Part shown: in pieces, positions 1-7,825 of the stretch
Layout of the letters: the number at the start of each line of letters is the position of its first letter
Numbering within the stretch: position 1 is the first letter of the stretch
NCBI GenBank assembly: GCA_903830985.1
Contig: CAIKVZ010000015.1
Span: 1 to 43,173, forward strand
DNA length: 43,173 nt
Source of the DNA: an uncultured beta proteobacterium
GTDB lineage: Bacteria; Pseudomonadota; Gammaproteobacteria; Burkholderiales; Burkholderiaceae_C
Direction: 5' to 3'
Notes under the pieces: model-generated
What the model was told of the DNA's origin: nothing
What the model saw: the letters and a program-made list of their open reading frames with translations, nothing else
Databases searched by the model: none
Made by a program: the position numbers and the translations under genes

Positions 1-127
1 GAAACGTGCGCCGAGGCAGTTCGGCACTTGCTATGGTTTTGGAAGTGCCCGGCGCGGCGTCCATGCGGGACAACAGTCCCTTGGGCAATTGATGGGCAAA
101 TTCACCGAAGGTGGAGTCGAAATGCAT
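1..127 (-). CDS. Molybdopterin-binding subunit of a xanthine dehydrogenase/isoquinoline oxidoreductase-type enzyme, N-terminal fragment
   Basis: Partial gene running off the left edge; only the first 42 codons are present. The ATG at 127 lies 19 bases after the stop of the [2Fe-2S] subunit gene, the usual small-subunit/large-subunit order of the IorAB/aldehyde oxidoreductase group. The visible protein ends in LPRRTF, which resembles the twin-arginine export motif (RRxFLK) found near the N-terminus of many IorB-like subunits. Identity rests on position and this motif, because the catalytic domains are outside the window. Confidence 0.6.
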   Translation of the reverse strand, partial: MHFDSTFGEFAHQLPKGLLSRMDAAPGTSKTIASAELPRRTF

Positions 128-146
128 GCTGATGTCCTAGTGTGGG

Positions 147-605
147 CTAAGCCAGGGTTGCCGCAGCGGCGTGGATCGCGCTGCGCACGCGGGCGTAGGT
201 GCCGCAGCGGCAGATGTTGCCGGCCATGGCTTCATCGATATCGGCATCGCTGGGCTTTTGCTTGCCCTTGAGCAAGGCCGTGGCGCTCATGACCTGTCCA
301 CTTTGACAATAGCCGCATTGCGCCACATCGTGCGCAATCCAGGCGTTTTGCACAGCCAGGCCGACCCGGTCGGTGGCGATGGCTTCAATGGTGGTGATCT
401 TCTTGCCCATGACAGCGGAGATCGGCGTGACGCAGGAACGCGTTGCCACCCCATCCACATGCACGGTACAGGCACCGCACAAGGCCACGCCGCAGCCGAA
501 CTTGGTGCCGGTCATGCCCAGCGTGTCACGCAGCGCCCACAGCATGGGCGTATTCGCATCGGCATCGACTGGCGTGTCTTTTCCGTTGATATTCAGAGTT
601 GGCAT
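147..605 (-). CDS. iorA: [2Fe-2S] subunit of a molybdenum hydroxylase (isoquinoline 1-oxidoreductase alpha-like)
   Basis: A 152-residue two-cluster iron-sulfur subunit that would pass electrons from the molybdopterin site of its partner. The plant-type ferredoxin motif has Cys38, Cys43, Cys46 and Cys58 ([17 protein letters not shown] region). The second cluster domain has a CGYC pair near residue 100 and an ICRCGTY pair near residue 134, then an ARVRSAIH tail; both are diagnostic of the family. I chose the ATG at 605 because AGGA lies 7 bases upstream and the protein then begins MPTLNINGK as homologues do; an ATG eight codons earlier (629) lacks a ribosome site. The Mo-binding subunit gene follows at once. 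The substrate (quinoline, aldehyde, nicotinate or other) cannot be told; the symbol is by family resemblance only. Confidence 0.88.
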   Translation of the reverse strand: MPTLNINGKDTPVDADANTPMLWALRDTLGMTGTKFGCGVALCGACTVHVDGVATRSCVTPISAVMGKKITTIEAIATDRVGLAVQNAWIAHDVAQCGYCQSGQVMSATALLKGKQKPSDADIDEAMAGNICRCGTYARVRSAIHAAAATLA

Positions 606-772
606 GGGAGCGTCCTGGGTCATGGCCACAGCGGCCGGGCCGGCGTACCTTAATCCATGTCCTGAAATCTTGCTGGTCGAGTGTTAATGCCACAGCCTGC
701 AATGCTGACCAGGCCGGGTTGTCGCGCATACTAGCCCACCGTCTCACGCCCTCACACCACCCACCAAGCACC

Positions 773-1954
773 ATGAACATCAGAAAATCCAAACGGCTGC
801 TCGCCACCCTGTGTGTCAGTGCCATGAGCATCGTCTCAACGGCCGTGCTTGCGGCCGAGCCACTGAAGATTGGGCTGGTGCTGCCCATGTCCGGGCCCTT
901 CGCGTCCTACGGAAAACAGATTGAACACGGCGTGCGCCTGTACCTGGCGCAAAGCGGTGGTGTGTTTTCCGGTCGCAAGGTGGAAATTCTGATCAAGGAC
1001 GACACCGGTGTTGCGCCCGAACTCAGCCGGCGCGCAGCACAGGAATTTGTCGTCAAGAACAAGGTCGATCTGCTGGGCGGCTTTGGCCTGACACCTTCGG
1101 CCTTTGCCGCAGCGGCCATTGCGACGGAAGCCAAAGTGCCGATGATCGTGATGAACGCGGCCACATCGGCGATCACCACCAAGTCGAACTACATCGTTCG
1201 TGTGTCACATACCCTGCCCCAGTTGACGGCGCCCATGGCCACCTGGGCGGCGAAAAACAATATCAAGAAGGTGTTCACCCTGGTGGCTGACTTTGGCCCC
1301 GGAATAGACGCTGAAACGCAGTTCAAGAAGACCTTCACCGCTGCCGGCGGCGAACTGGTGGGTGAAGTGCGTACGCCGGTGATGAATCCCGACTTTGCGC
1401 CCTTTCTGCAGAAGATCAAGGACGTCAAACCTGAGGCGGTGTTTCTGTTCCTGCCCCCGGGTGAGCAGACGACGGCCTTCATGAAGGGCTTCATCGAGCG
1501 CGACCTGGCCAAGGCCGGCATACGCATCATCGCGACCGGCGACCTGACCTCGGAAGACATGCTCGAGGGCATGGGGGACAGCGCGCTGGGCATCGTCAAT
1601 TCTTTCCACTACTCTGAGGTTCACAACTCGGCCGAAAACAAGTCCTATGTTTCCGCCTACTACAAGGCCTATCCCAACGACAGACCCAACTTCATGTCGG
1701 TGGCCGGTTTTGACGGCATGCAATTGATCGCCAAGGCCTTGGAAAAAACCGGCGGTGATTCCAGTGCCGACAAGTTTTTGGCGGCCGCCAAGGGACTGAG
1801 CTGGACCAGCCCGCGCGGCCCGATCAGCATCGACCCGCAGACACGCGACATCGTGCAGACAATCTATATCCGCAAGGTGGAAAAAATCTCCGGCAAGTTG
1901 CAGAACGTTGAATTTGAAAGCGTTGCCAATTTCAAAGACCCGGGCAAGCCATAG
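773..1954 (+). CDS. ABC transporter periplasmic substrate-binding protein, branched-chain amino acid (LivJ-like) type
   Basis: A 393-residue periplasmic binding protein of the Peripla_BP_6 type. It begins with a Sec signal peptide (positively charged MNIRKSKR, hydrophobic core, cleavage after AVLA at about residue 27). Mature residues follow the family pattern: LKIGLVLPMSGPFASYGKQ, then GVRLYL and VEILIKDDTG. Such proteins deliver branched-chain or aromatic acids, amides or urea to LivHMGF-type importers; no permease or ATPase gene is adjacent, so it is an orphan binding protein and its ligand is unknown. The reading frame is open upstream to 599, but the ATG at 773 gives the signal peptide. 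No good ribosome site precedes it. It diverges from the iorA-like gene, so a ligand tied to that oxidoreductase is possible but unproven. Confidence 0.87.
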   Translation: MNIRKSKRLLATLCVSAMSIVSTAVLAAEPLKIGLVLPMSGPFASYGKQIEHGVRLYLAQSGGVFSGRKVEILIKDDTGVAPELSRRAAQEFVVKNKVDLLGGFGLTPSAFAAAAIATEAKVPMIVMNAATSAITTKSNYIVRVSHTLPQLTAPMATWAAKNNIKKVFTLVADFGPGIDAETQFKKTFTAAGGELVGEVRTPVMNPDFAPFLQKIKDVKPEAVFLFLPPGEQTTAFMKGFIERDLAKAGIRIIATGDLTSEDMLEGMGDSALGIVNSFHYSEVHNSAENKSYVSAYYKAYPNDRPNFMSVAGFDGMQLIAKALEKTGGDSSADKFLAAAKGLSWTSPRGPISIDPQTRDIVQTIYIRKVEKISGKLQNVEFESVANFKDPGKP

Positions 1955-2096
1955 GCAGTCAAAAGCCGCTGAAACTCTGCCGCCCTGGAATCGTTTTGAC
2001 GAGCAAACCGCCGCACAGTTGATGCCGAAGCCGGTTCGCTCGGGTTGCTGTGACGCGCTGTGCGCAGATCGCGCAAGTGGTCGTCGCTGATACCTA

Positions 2097-2516
2097 TTAG
2101 AGCTTGATTTGGGTGACAGCCCAGATGGCGGCCGCGAGCTGCGCGAAGTTCAGCACGACACCCGTAACGTGCAGTTCGCGAAACCGCTGGACCGCAGCGA
2201 TGTCGCCGTCATGCATCGTGGCACGCAGGGCATCCATACGAATGAGCATCCAGTGGGGCAGGGTCAGCGCCGTCAGCGCGATGCCGCCCGTGCACGCGCA
2301 AAGCAGCGACCGACCCTCCAGCGCATGACCCATTGAAGCGGCAATTGCCACCACGGCGACCAGTCGGTAGCAGTAATGGAAGACCTGCCGTACAACCCGT
2401 GAATCCATCGGCAGCTTGTGCTTCAGGATCAGCAGCGGCGTGGTCCCCAACACGGAGAAAGCCAATGCCATGAGCAGAAGTACCGTAGAGACCAGCGCGA
2501 GGGCCTTGATCAACAT
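2097..2516 (-). CDS. Small integral membrane protein of unknown function
   Basis: A 139-residue hydrophobic protein with about four membrane helices: near residues 5-30, 50-62, 70-92 and 115-135. Short charged loops (KHKLPMDSR and RMDALRATMHDGD) separate them. The ATG at 2516 has AGGGAA 7-8 bases upstream. It is the last gene of the long minus-strand run, 47 bases after the methyltransferase gene, and ends facing the binding-protein gene. I do not recognise the family, and no catalytic motif is visible. Confidence 0.7.
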   Translation of the reverse strand: MLIKALALVSTVLLLMALAFSVLGTTPLLILKHKLPMDSRVVRQVFHYCYRLVAVVAIAASMGHALEGRSLLCACTGGIALTALTLPHWMLIRMDALRATMHDGDIAAVQRFRELHVTGVVLNFAQLAAAIWAVTQIKL

Positions 2517-2563
2517 GAGCGTTTCCCTGAGGGTTTCGATGCACACGCTAACTGAAACGTGCT

Positions 2564-3439
2564 TCAGTCTGACGTCGTCGCCAGCTTGAAGCGTGTCTGC
2601 AGCAATTCTTCCAGACCGAATTCCCTGAGCACGGCTTGCAGCCGCAGCGCCGCCGTCTGTTTCTTGTGCCCGGTGTGGCGCGCGATGATGAGTTCGTTCT
2701 TCATGCTGTGTTCCCAGCCAACCAACTCGGTCACTGTCACCTGGTAGCCGCAGGCTTCGAGGTACAGGCAGCGCAGCACATTGGTGATCTGGCTGCCCAT
2801 CTCGCGCGTGTGCAGCGGATGGCGCCACAACTCGGCCAGCGGTGTGCGCGCCAGCTGCAGAGCCTTGTGCTGGCTAAGTGCTCGCGCCACTTCGGCCTGG
2901 CAGCAGGGCACCAGCACCATGAAGCGCGCCTGCTTTTGCAGTCCAAAGGCAATCGCGTCGTCGGTCGCCGTGTCGCAGGCATGCAAGGCGGTGACGATGT
3001 CGATGCGCTGCGGCAAATCGTCCGATTGCGCCGATTCGGCCACGCTCAGATTCAGGAAGCGCATGCGCTCAAAACCCAGGCGCGCGGCCAGCTCGCGCGA
3101 CTTTTCCACCAGTTCGGTTCGGGTCTCGATGCCGTAGATGTGGCCCGTGGGCTGCGACTTGAAGAACAGGTCGTAGAGGATGAAGCCCAGGTAGGACTTG
3201 CCTGCCCCATGGTCGGCCAGGCTGATACCGGAGTCCTTGGGTGGAATTTCCAGCAGCAGCTTTTCGATGAACTGGTACAGGTGATAGACCTGCTTGAGCT
3301 TGCGTCGGGAATCCTGATTGAGCTTGCCGTCGCGCGTCAGGATGTGCAGTTCCTTGAGCAGTTCCACCGACTGTCCCGGTCTGATTTCGGCAATGGCGGC
3401 GGGCTCGGATGTGGCGTTCTTGCCGGGGGTTTTTTTCAT
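2564..3439 (-). CDS. SAM-dependent methyltransferase-like protein
   Basis: A 291-residue protein with a Rossmann-type methyltransferase core: motif I region SLADHGAGKSYLGFIL (about residues 75-90), an acidic β2 end (IYGIETRTELVEKS) and a motif IV-like segment IDIVTALHACDTATDDAI. The later segment VLVPCCQAEVAR is typical of the Methyltransf_32-like group, which resembles predicted rRNA or protein methylases; the target is unknown. The start is set by the ATGA overlap with the stop of the DUF1415 gene, so the two genes are translationally coupled. The longer frame upstream (to 3496) is only the shadow of that gene. Confidence 0.78.
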   Translation of the reverse strand: MKKTPGKNATSEPAAIAEIRPGQSVELLKELHILTRDGKLNQDSRRKLKQVYHLYQFIEKLLLEIPPKDSGISLADHGAGKSYLGFILYDLFFKSQPTGHIYGIETRTELVEKSRELAARLGFERMRFLNLSVAESAQSDDLPQRIDIVTALHACDTATDDAIAFGLQKQARFMVLVPCCQAEVARALSQHKALQLARTPLAELWRHPLHTREMGSQITNVLRCLYLEACGYQVTVTELVGWEHSMKNELIIARHTGHKKQTAALRLQAVLREFGLEELLQTRFKLATTSD

Positions 3440-4017
3440 TGACTGTCGTCGCCGGGCGCCGGCGGCTGGCTGGCGCCGGCCTGCAACTCTGCCCACCCTT
3501 GGGGCCCCAGGCGCTGCAGGGTTTGCATATTGGTTTCGAATATGGTCTCGGCGTTGGGGAACGCTGCCACCGCGCGGTCTATGCTTTCCTCGCGCAATAA
3601 ATGCAGGGTGGGGTAGGGCGAGCGGTTGGTGAAATTGGTGATGTCGTCGGCCTCGGTGTCGGCAAACTGGTAGGCCGGGTGCAGGCTGGCAATCTGCAGC
3701 ACACCCTCGAGTTTCATGCGCGCCAGCAGCTTGTCGGCCTTGCCCAGAAAATCATTGAAATCCAGGAAGTCGTGCAGGCAATACGGGGCGATCAACAGCG
3801 TCGTGTCGCGCGCCGCGGGCGCGCTCGCCACCAGCGCCAGCAACTCGGCCTTCAAGTCAATGAGCAACTCGTCGACGTACTGCGCGTCGCTGACCGCATA
3901 GTGCACCTGACCCTTGACGTGCACGGACTTGGCAAAGGGGCACAGGTTCAGTCCGATCACGGCGCGCTCCAGCCAATGGCGCGTGTCCAGACAAACGGTG
4001 TCGTGTTCGGGCCGCAT
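3436..4017 (-). CDS. DUF1415 family protein
   Basis: A 193-residue soluble protein recognised by two conserved segments: GLNLCPFAKSV near residue 25 and TNRSPYPTLHLLREESI near residue 135. This is DUF1415, a proteobacterial family of unknown function. The ATG at 4017 shares its A with the TGA of the preceding gene (TGATG), and its own stop overlaps the methyltransferase start as ATGA, so three genes are coupled. A TTG one codon upstream also exists but the overlapping ATG is the natural choice. Confidence 0.85.
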   Translation of the reverse strand: MRPEHDTVCLDTRHWLERAVIGLNLCPFAKSVHVKGQVHYAVSDAQYVDELLIDLKAELLALVASAPAARDTTLLIAPYCLHDFLDFNDFLGKADKLLARMKLEGVLQIASLHPAYQFADTEADDITNFTNRSPYPTLHLLREESIDRAVAAFPNAETIFETNMQTLQRLGPQGWAELQAGASQPPAPGDDSQ

Positions 4018-4676
4018 CAATCAGGGGCAGGGCTCAGACGACTGGGCTGCGACATCACGAGTTTGGCCAATTCGTCCAGGAAGGGCGTCTGAATGACGGT
4101 GGCTGGCCACAAGCCGGTGTGCACGCCCAGGCCGCTGACGTTGCAAAAGCGAAATTCCATGGTGGCCTCGTCGTGTTTGGGGGTCACGCTGATGCTGCCA
4201 TGGGCCTGCGTCAGGTACTCGAAGCTGATGGCCTGCACGCTCTGCTTCTCGGGATGGCGGATCTGGCGGCGCTCGTTCGGGATGCCGCCGGCGGATAGCC
4301 GCGATTCGACGCGCTGCAGTTCGGGCATGAAGTTCACGCTGATGAGCTGCTTGAGCGGTTTGCCGTGACGAGGTGTAATGTCCCAGCCGATGCCGACGCT
4401 GGAATAGACCTCGCGCCCGCGCAATGTCTTCTTGCGTGCGTCGACGCGGAAGTCACACAGTTGCATCGGCGGCCAGGGCGTCTTCCCATCCGCGCTGAAC
4501 GCCGGCCCATCGGGTGCCAGCACATCGAGTTGACGCACCATGTCGCTGAGGTAGTTCCAGGTGATCTTGCACGCGGCCTCGGTTTGCTCCAGACGCTGCA
4601 GCAAGTCCGTTTGCTCCACGCTCATTGCCGCCTGCTTGGCGTTGGCCTGGGCCTTCAGTTGACTCAAGAAGCTCAC
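4017..4676 (-). CDS. Conserved hypothetical protein
   Basis: A 219-residue soluble protein I do not recognise. No signal peptide, membrane helix or clear enzyme motif is seen. The N-terminal 40 residues (QLKAQANAKQ through LLQRLEQTEAA) look helical, perhaps a coiled coil; the rest is mixed and rich in β-strand-like stretches. The start is a GTG at 4676, chosen because GGAGG lies four bases upstream; the GTG at 4703 has no such site. It sits 38 bases after dgt and overlaps the DUF1415 gene by one base, so it belongs to the aroB-dgt housekeeping operon. Confidence 0.75.
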   Translation of the reverse strand: MSFLSQLKAQANAKQAAMSVEQTDLLQRLEQTEAACKITWNYLSDMVRQLDVLAPDGPAFSADGKTPWPPMQLCDFRVDARKKTLRGREVYSSVGIGWDITPRHGKPLKQLISVNFMPELQRVESRLSAGGIPNERRQIRHPEKQSVQAISFEYLTQAHGSISVTPKHDEATMEFRFCNVSGLGVHTGLWPATVIQTPFLDELAKLVMSQPSRLSPAPD

Positions 4677-4714
4677 GCATCCTCCGGTTAAGCGTTGACC
4701 CACAAGGAACCATT

Positions 4715-5911
4715 CTATCCAGCCATCCCGGGAAATACCTTGCCGGTGAAGCGCTGGTGTTCGTGCGCCGCAAAGCGATCCGTCATGCCGGCAATGTAGT
4801 CCGACACAACGCGGGCCACCTGGCCCGTTTCTGCTGGCGCGCGGGCCGCACGCGCAGCGAAGCCGGCCTGCAAACTGGCGGGATCGTTCAGGTAGATGGC
4901 AAACAGCTCGCGCACCACCTGCTTGGCCAGGTCGGTAGTCTGCACCACTTGCGGGTGCCGGTACAGGTTCTGGAACAGGAAGCGCTTGAGCGTGCCCGAC
5001 TGCTGGCGCATGGCCGCGCCAAAGCGCAGCAGCGGTCCGCAGCGGCGCGCGTGATTCGCGTCCCGGGGTGCGGCCAGTGCAATCGCCTCACCGGTCGCCG
5101 CAATGACGTCGTAGACCTGGGCGCTGAGCATGCGCCGGATGGCTTCGTACAGCAGACGCCGTGCCTGGGTGGCATCGCCCAGATGCGGGTGCTGCGCCAA
5201 TGCTTCGCGTCGAAATCCTTCGAACAGTTCAACCTCGCGCAATTGCTCCAGCGTGATCAGCCCGGAACGCACGCCGTCATCGATGTCGTGCGCGTTGTAG
5301 GCGATCTCGTCCGCCAGGTTGCACAGCTGCGCTTCCAGACTCGGTTGCAGGCGCACGCCGCCCGGGTTGGCCGACGCCAGAAAGCGTTGCGCCACGCCAT
5401 CGGGTTCCTGCGCTTCCAGCGCCAGGGCGTGTGCTGCCGAGCAATGTTTGAGAATGCCTTCACGGGTTTCGAAGCTCAGGTTCAGTCCGTCGAAATCGGG
5501 GTAGCGCTGCTCCAGTTCGTCCACCACCCGCAGGCTTTGCAGGTTGTGCTCGAAGCCGCCGAAGTCGGCCATGCAGTCGTTCAGGGCGTCCTGTCCGGCG
5601 TGGCCAAAGGGGGTGTGTCCCAGGTCGTGGGCCAGCGCGATGGCTTCCACCAGGTCTTCGTTCAGCCCCAGGGTGCGGGCGATGGAGCGACCGAGCTGCG
5701 CCACTTCGAGCGAGTGCGTCAGTCGGGTGCGAAACAGATCGCCCTCGTGGTTCAGGAACACCTGGGTCTTATACACCAGGCGACGAAAGGCCGTGGAGTG
5801 CACGATGCGGTCGCGGTCTCGCTGGTACTCGGAGCGGGTCGGTGCCGGCGTTGCGGCAAAGCGCCGGCCCCGGGTCTGCGCCGGGTCGCTGGCGTAAGTG
5901 GCCAGCGTCAT
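4715..5911 (-). CDS. dgt: Deoxyguanosinetriphosphate triphosphohydrolase-like protein (HD domain)
   Basis: A 398-residue HD-superfamily dNTP triphosphohydrolase, which splits dGTP (or other dNTPs) to the nucleoside and triphosphate. Metal and catalytic motifs are intact: RLTHSLEVAQ (first His), AHDLGHTPFGHAG (the HD pair) and NLADEIAYNAHDIDDG (distal Asp). The early segment RDRDRIVHSTAFRRLVYKTQVF is characteristic of the family. It follows aroB, a common neighbour in Betaproteobacteria. I used the ATG at 5911, 10 bases after the aroB stop; a GTG at 5938 would overlap aroB. Neither has a strong ribosome site, so coupled translation is likely. Confidence 0.93.
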   Translation of the reverse strand: MTLATYASDPAQTRGRRFAATPAPTRSEYQRDRDRIVHSTAFRRLVYKTQVFLNHEGDLFRTRLTHSLEVAQLGRSIARTLGLNEDLVEAIALAHDLGHTPFGHAGQDALNDCMADFGGFEHNLQSLRVVDELEQRYPDFDGLNLSFETREGILKHCSAAHALALEAQEPDGVAQRFLASANPGGVRLQPSLEAQLCNLADEIAYNAHDIDDGVRSGLITLEQLREVELFEGFRREALAQHPHLGDATQARRLLYEAIRRMLSAQVYDVIAATGEAIALAAPRDANHARRCGPLLRFGAAMRQQSGTLKRFLFQNLYRHPQVVQTTDLAKQVVRELFAIYLNDPASLQAGFAARAARAPAETGQVARVVSDYIAGMTDRFAAHEHQRFTGKVFPGMAG

Positions 5912-5921
5912 CGGGCGGCCG

Positions 5922-7031
5922 TCAGGCGCAGCATGCACCGATCACTTCGCGCACCATGACGTCGGGCGCGGCGCGCACCAGCGCCTTGCCCGGACCGTCC
6001 AGCACGACAAAACGGATCTCGCCGCCTTCGGATTTCTTGTCCACACGCATCAGTTCCAGATAGCGCCCCGCGTTGTCGGCGGCGTCCAGCACCGGTGCGC
6101 GCACCGGCAGACCGGCGGCATTGACCAAGTTCGTGAGGCGCTGCACAAAGGCGGTATCGACGCCGCCCAGGCGCTGCGACAGCTGTGCTGCCATGACCAT
6201 GCCGCAGCCCACGGCTTCGCCGTGCAGCCACGCGCCGTAGCCCATCCCGGTCTCAATGGCGTGGCCAAAGGTGTGGCCGAAGTTGAGGATGGCGCGCAGG
6301 CCGGTTTCGCGCTCGTCCTGCCCCACCACCCAGGCCTTGATTTCGCAACTGCGCTTGACGGCGTGGGCCAGCGCGGACGGGTCGCAGGCGCGCAGTTCGC
6401 CCAGATGCAATTCGATCCAGTCCAGAAAAGCCATGTCGGCGATGGGCCCGTACTTGATGATTTCGCCCAGACCCGCGCTGAGTTCGCGCGCCGGCAGGGT
6501 ATTGAGGGTGCTCAGGTCGCAGACCACGCGCTCGGGCTGGTAGAAGGCGCCGACCATGTTCTTGCCCAGCGGATGGTTGATGGCGGTCTTGCCGCCGACC
6601 GAAGAATCCACCTGGGCCAGCAAGGTCGTTGGCACTTGCACAAAGGGCACACCGCGCATGTAGCTGGCCGCGGCAAAGCCTGTCATGTCGCCCACTACGC
6701 CGCCACCCAGGGCAAACAGCACGGTCTTGCGGTCGCAGCCATGCTGCAGCAGGGCGTCGAAGATCAGGTTCAGCGTCTGCCAGTTCTTGTGCTCTTCGCC
6801 GTCGGGCAGCACCACCTGATGGATCTGCGGGTAGTGGGGTCTCAGCGCGTCATGCAGTTGCTGCGCATACAGCGGCGCCACCGTGGTGTTGCTCACGATC
6901 AGCGCAGCCTGGGCCCGTGGCAGGCTCTCCCAGGCGCTGGCGTCGGCGAGCAGGCCGGCGCCAATGGCGATGGCATAGCTGCGCTCACCCAGTTCAATCT
7001 GGACATGGGCCAGAGCGGCCGGGGCGGTCAT
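5922..7031 (-). CDS. aroB: 3-dehydroquinate synthase
   Basis: A 369-residue enzyme for the second step of the shikimate pathway (DAHP to 3-dehydroquinate, NAD+ and Zn2+ dependent). Family motifs are in order: [21 protein letters not shown] (NAD-binding), [29 protein letters not shown], and the zinc ligands in GLGEIIKYG (Glu), [11 protein letters not shown] (His) and [11 protein letters not shown] (His). The ATG at 7031 has GGAG eight bases upstream; the frame extends to a GTG at 7076 without support. It lies 41 bases after the lipoprotein gene of the tubulin-like locus with no visible terminator between them, and no aroK precedes it. Confidence 0.96.
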   Translation of the reverse strand: MTAPAALAHVQIELGERSYAIAIGAGLLADASAWESLPRAQAALIVSNTTVAPLYAQQLHDALRPHYPQIHQVVLPDGEEHKNWQTLNLIFDALLQHGCDRKTVLFALGGGVVGDMTGFAAASYMRGVPFVQVPTTLLAQVDSSVGGKTAINHPLGKNMVGAFYQPERVVCDLSTLNTLPARELSAGLGEIIKYGPIADMAFLDWIELHLGELRACDPSALAHAVKRSCEIKAWVVGQDERETGLRAILNFGHTFGHAIETGMGYGAWLHGEAVGCGMVMAAQLSQRLGGVDTAFVQRLTNLVNAAGLPVRAPVLDAADNAGRYLELMRVDKKSEGGEIRFVVLDGPGKALVRAAPDVMVREVIGACCA

Positions 7032-7072
7032 GGTTGTCGCTCCATTCAAAAGCTTGGAATCTCCCGGCTGGC

Positions 7073-7780
7073 TCACTGACTTGCCAGCAGCACCGCGTTG
7101 CTACCGTCCCATGCCACTTGGGTGCGCAGGTCGCGGCTGGCGATCATTTTGTCGTTCACGTAAAGCCGGGTTGTCAGGGTGTAGACGCCTTGTGATGCGC
7201 CCTCGGGAAGCTTCAGCTCGAAGGAGTTCTCATAGCGCCCGGCCGAGTTGGCGGAAAAAGGCTTGGAGCCATTCTTGAACGGCGTGTTGTCCGGGTTAAG
7301 AATGATCAACTCTTCCCGCACTTCGCGCACCTGTTGGGAGCTGCCGTTGGTCAGTTCGACCACCGAGTTGACCCTGAAGGGCTGGCCACGCTGCACGTTT
7401 CTGGAGCTCAATTGCGGCGCATACGATAGCAGCGCGGGTTCGCTTGGCAACGGGCCACGCGCTTGCTGGTAGTCCCGGTCGACTTGTGCCGCGCTCTTGG
7501 TCTGGCGGGATTGCACGTTGATCACCAGACAGGCCACAGCGCCGACCGCCGCGCCCAGAGCCGCGCCTTGCATCGCGCCTTTTTTTCCGTTCGCCGCTGC
7601 GCCCAAGGTTGCGCCCAACAGGGCGCCCAAACCGGCAGAGCGCATGCCGCTACAGGGGTCCTGGTTGTCATTGGCCGCGCCCTGGCCTGAGCCGCCCTGG
7701 TGCGGTGCGGCACAGCCGGCGAGGTAGCTGGCCACCAAAAGATAGGTCAGTGCCCGGGTGCACGTGGAAAGTGTGATCAT
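7073..7780 (-). CDS. Lipoprotein with a glycine-zipper segment (tubulin-like locus)
   Basis: A 235-residue predicted lipoprotein. The N-terminus ends in a lipobox (YLAGC, Cys22), so it should be lipidated and anchored in the outer or inner membrane. Residues about 45-90 form a glycine zipper ([19 protein letters not shown], then [15 protein letters not shown]), typical of membrane-inserting or oligomerising outer-membrane lipoproteins. The C-terminal 130 residues look like a β-sandwich ([39 protein letters not shown]). The ATG at 7780 has AGGA about nine bases upstream. It is the last of seven tightly spaced minus-strand genes, 45 bases after the zinc-ribbon/PVVT gene. Its role in the system is unknown; forming an envelope anchor is an inference. 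Confidence 0.82.
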   Translation of the reverse strand: MITLSTCTRALTYLLVASYLAGCAAPHQGGSGQGAANDNQDPCSGMRSAGLGALLGATLGAAANGKKGAMQGAALGAAVGAVACLVINVQSRQTKSAAQVDRDYQQARGPLPSEPALLSYAPQLSSRNVQRGQPFRVNSVVELTNGSSQQVREVREELIILNPDNTPFKNGSKPFSANSAGRYENSFELKLPEGASQGVYTLTTRLYVNDKMIASRDLRTQVAWDGSNAVLLASQ

Positions 7781-7825
7781 GATGTGGATTCCTGTTGCGA
7801 AGTTTAATAAATCTGGCCAGCACGG

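Noticed and set aside
4625-5959. 444-codon plus-strand frame
   Set aside because: Antisense shadow of dgt, whose HD motifs are unmistakable.
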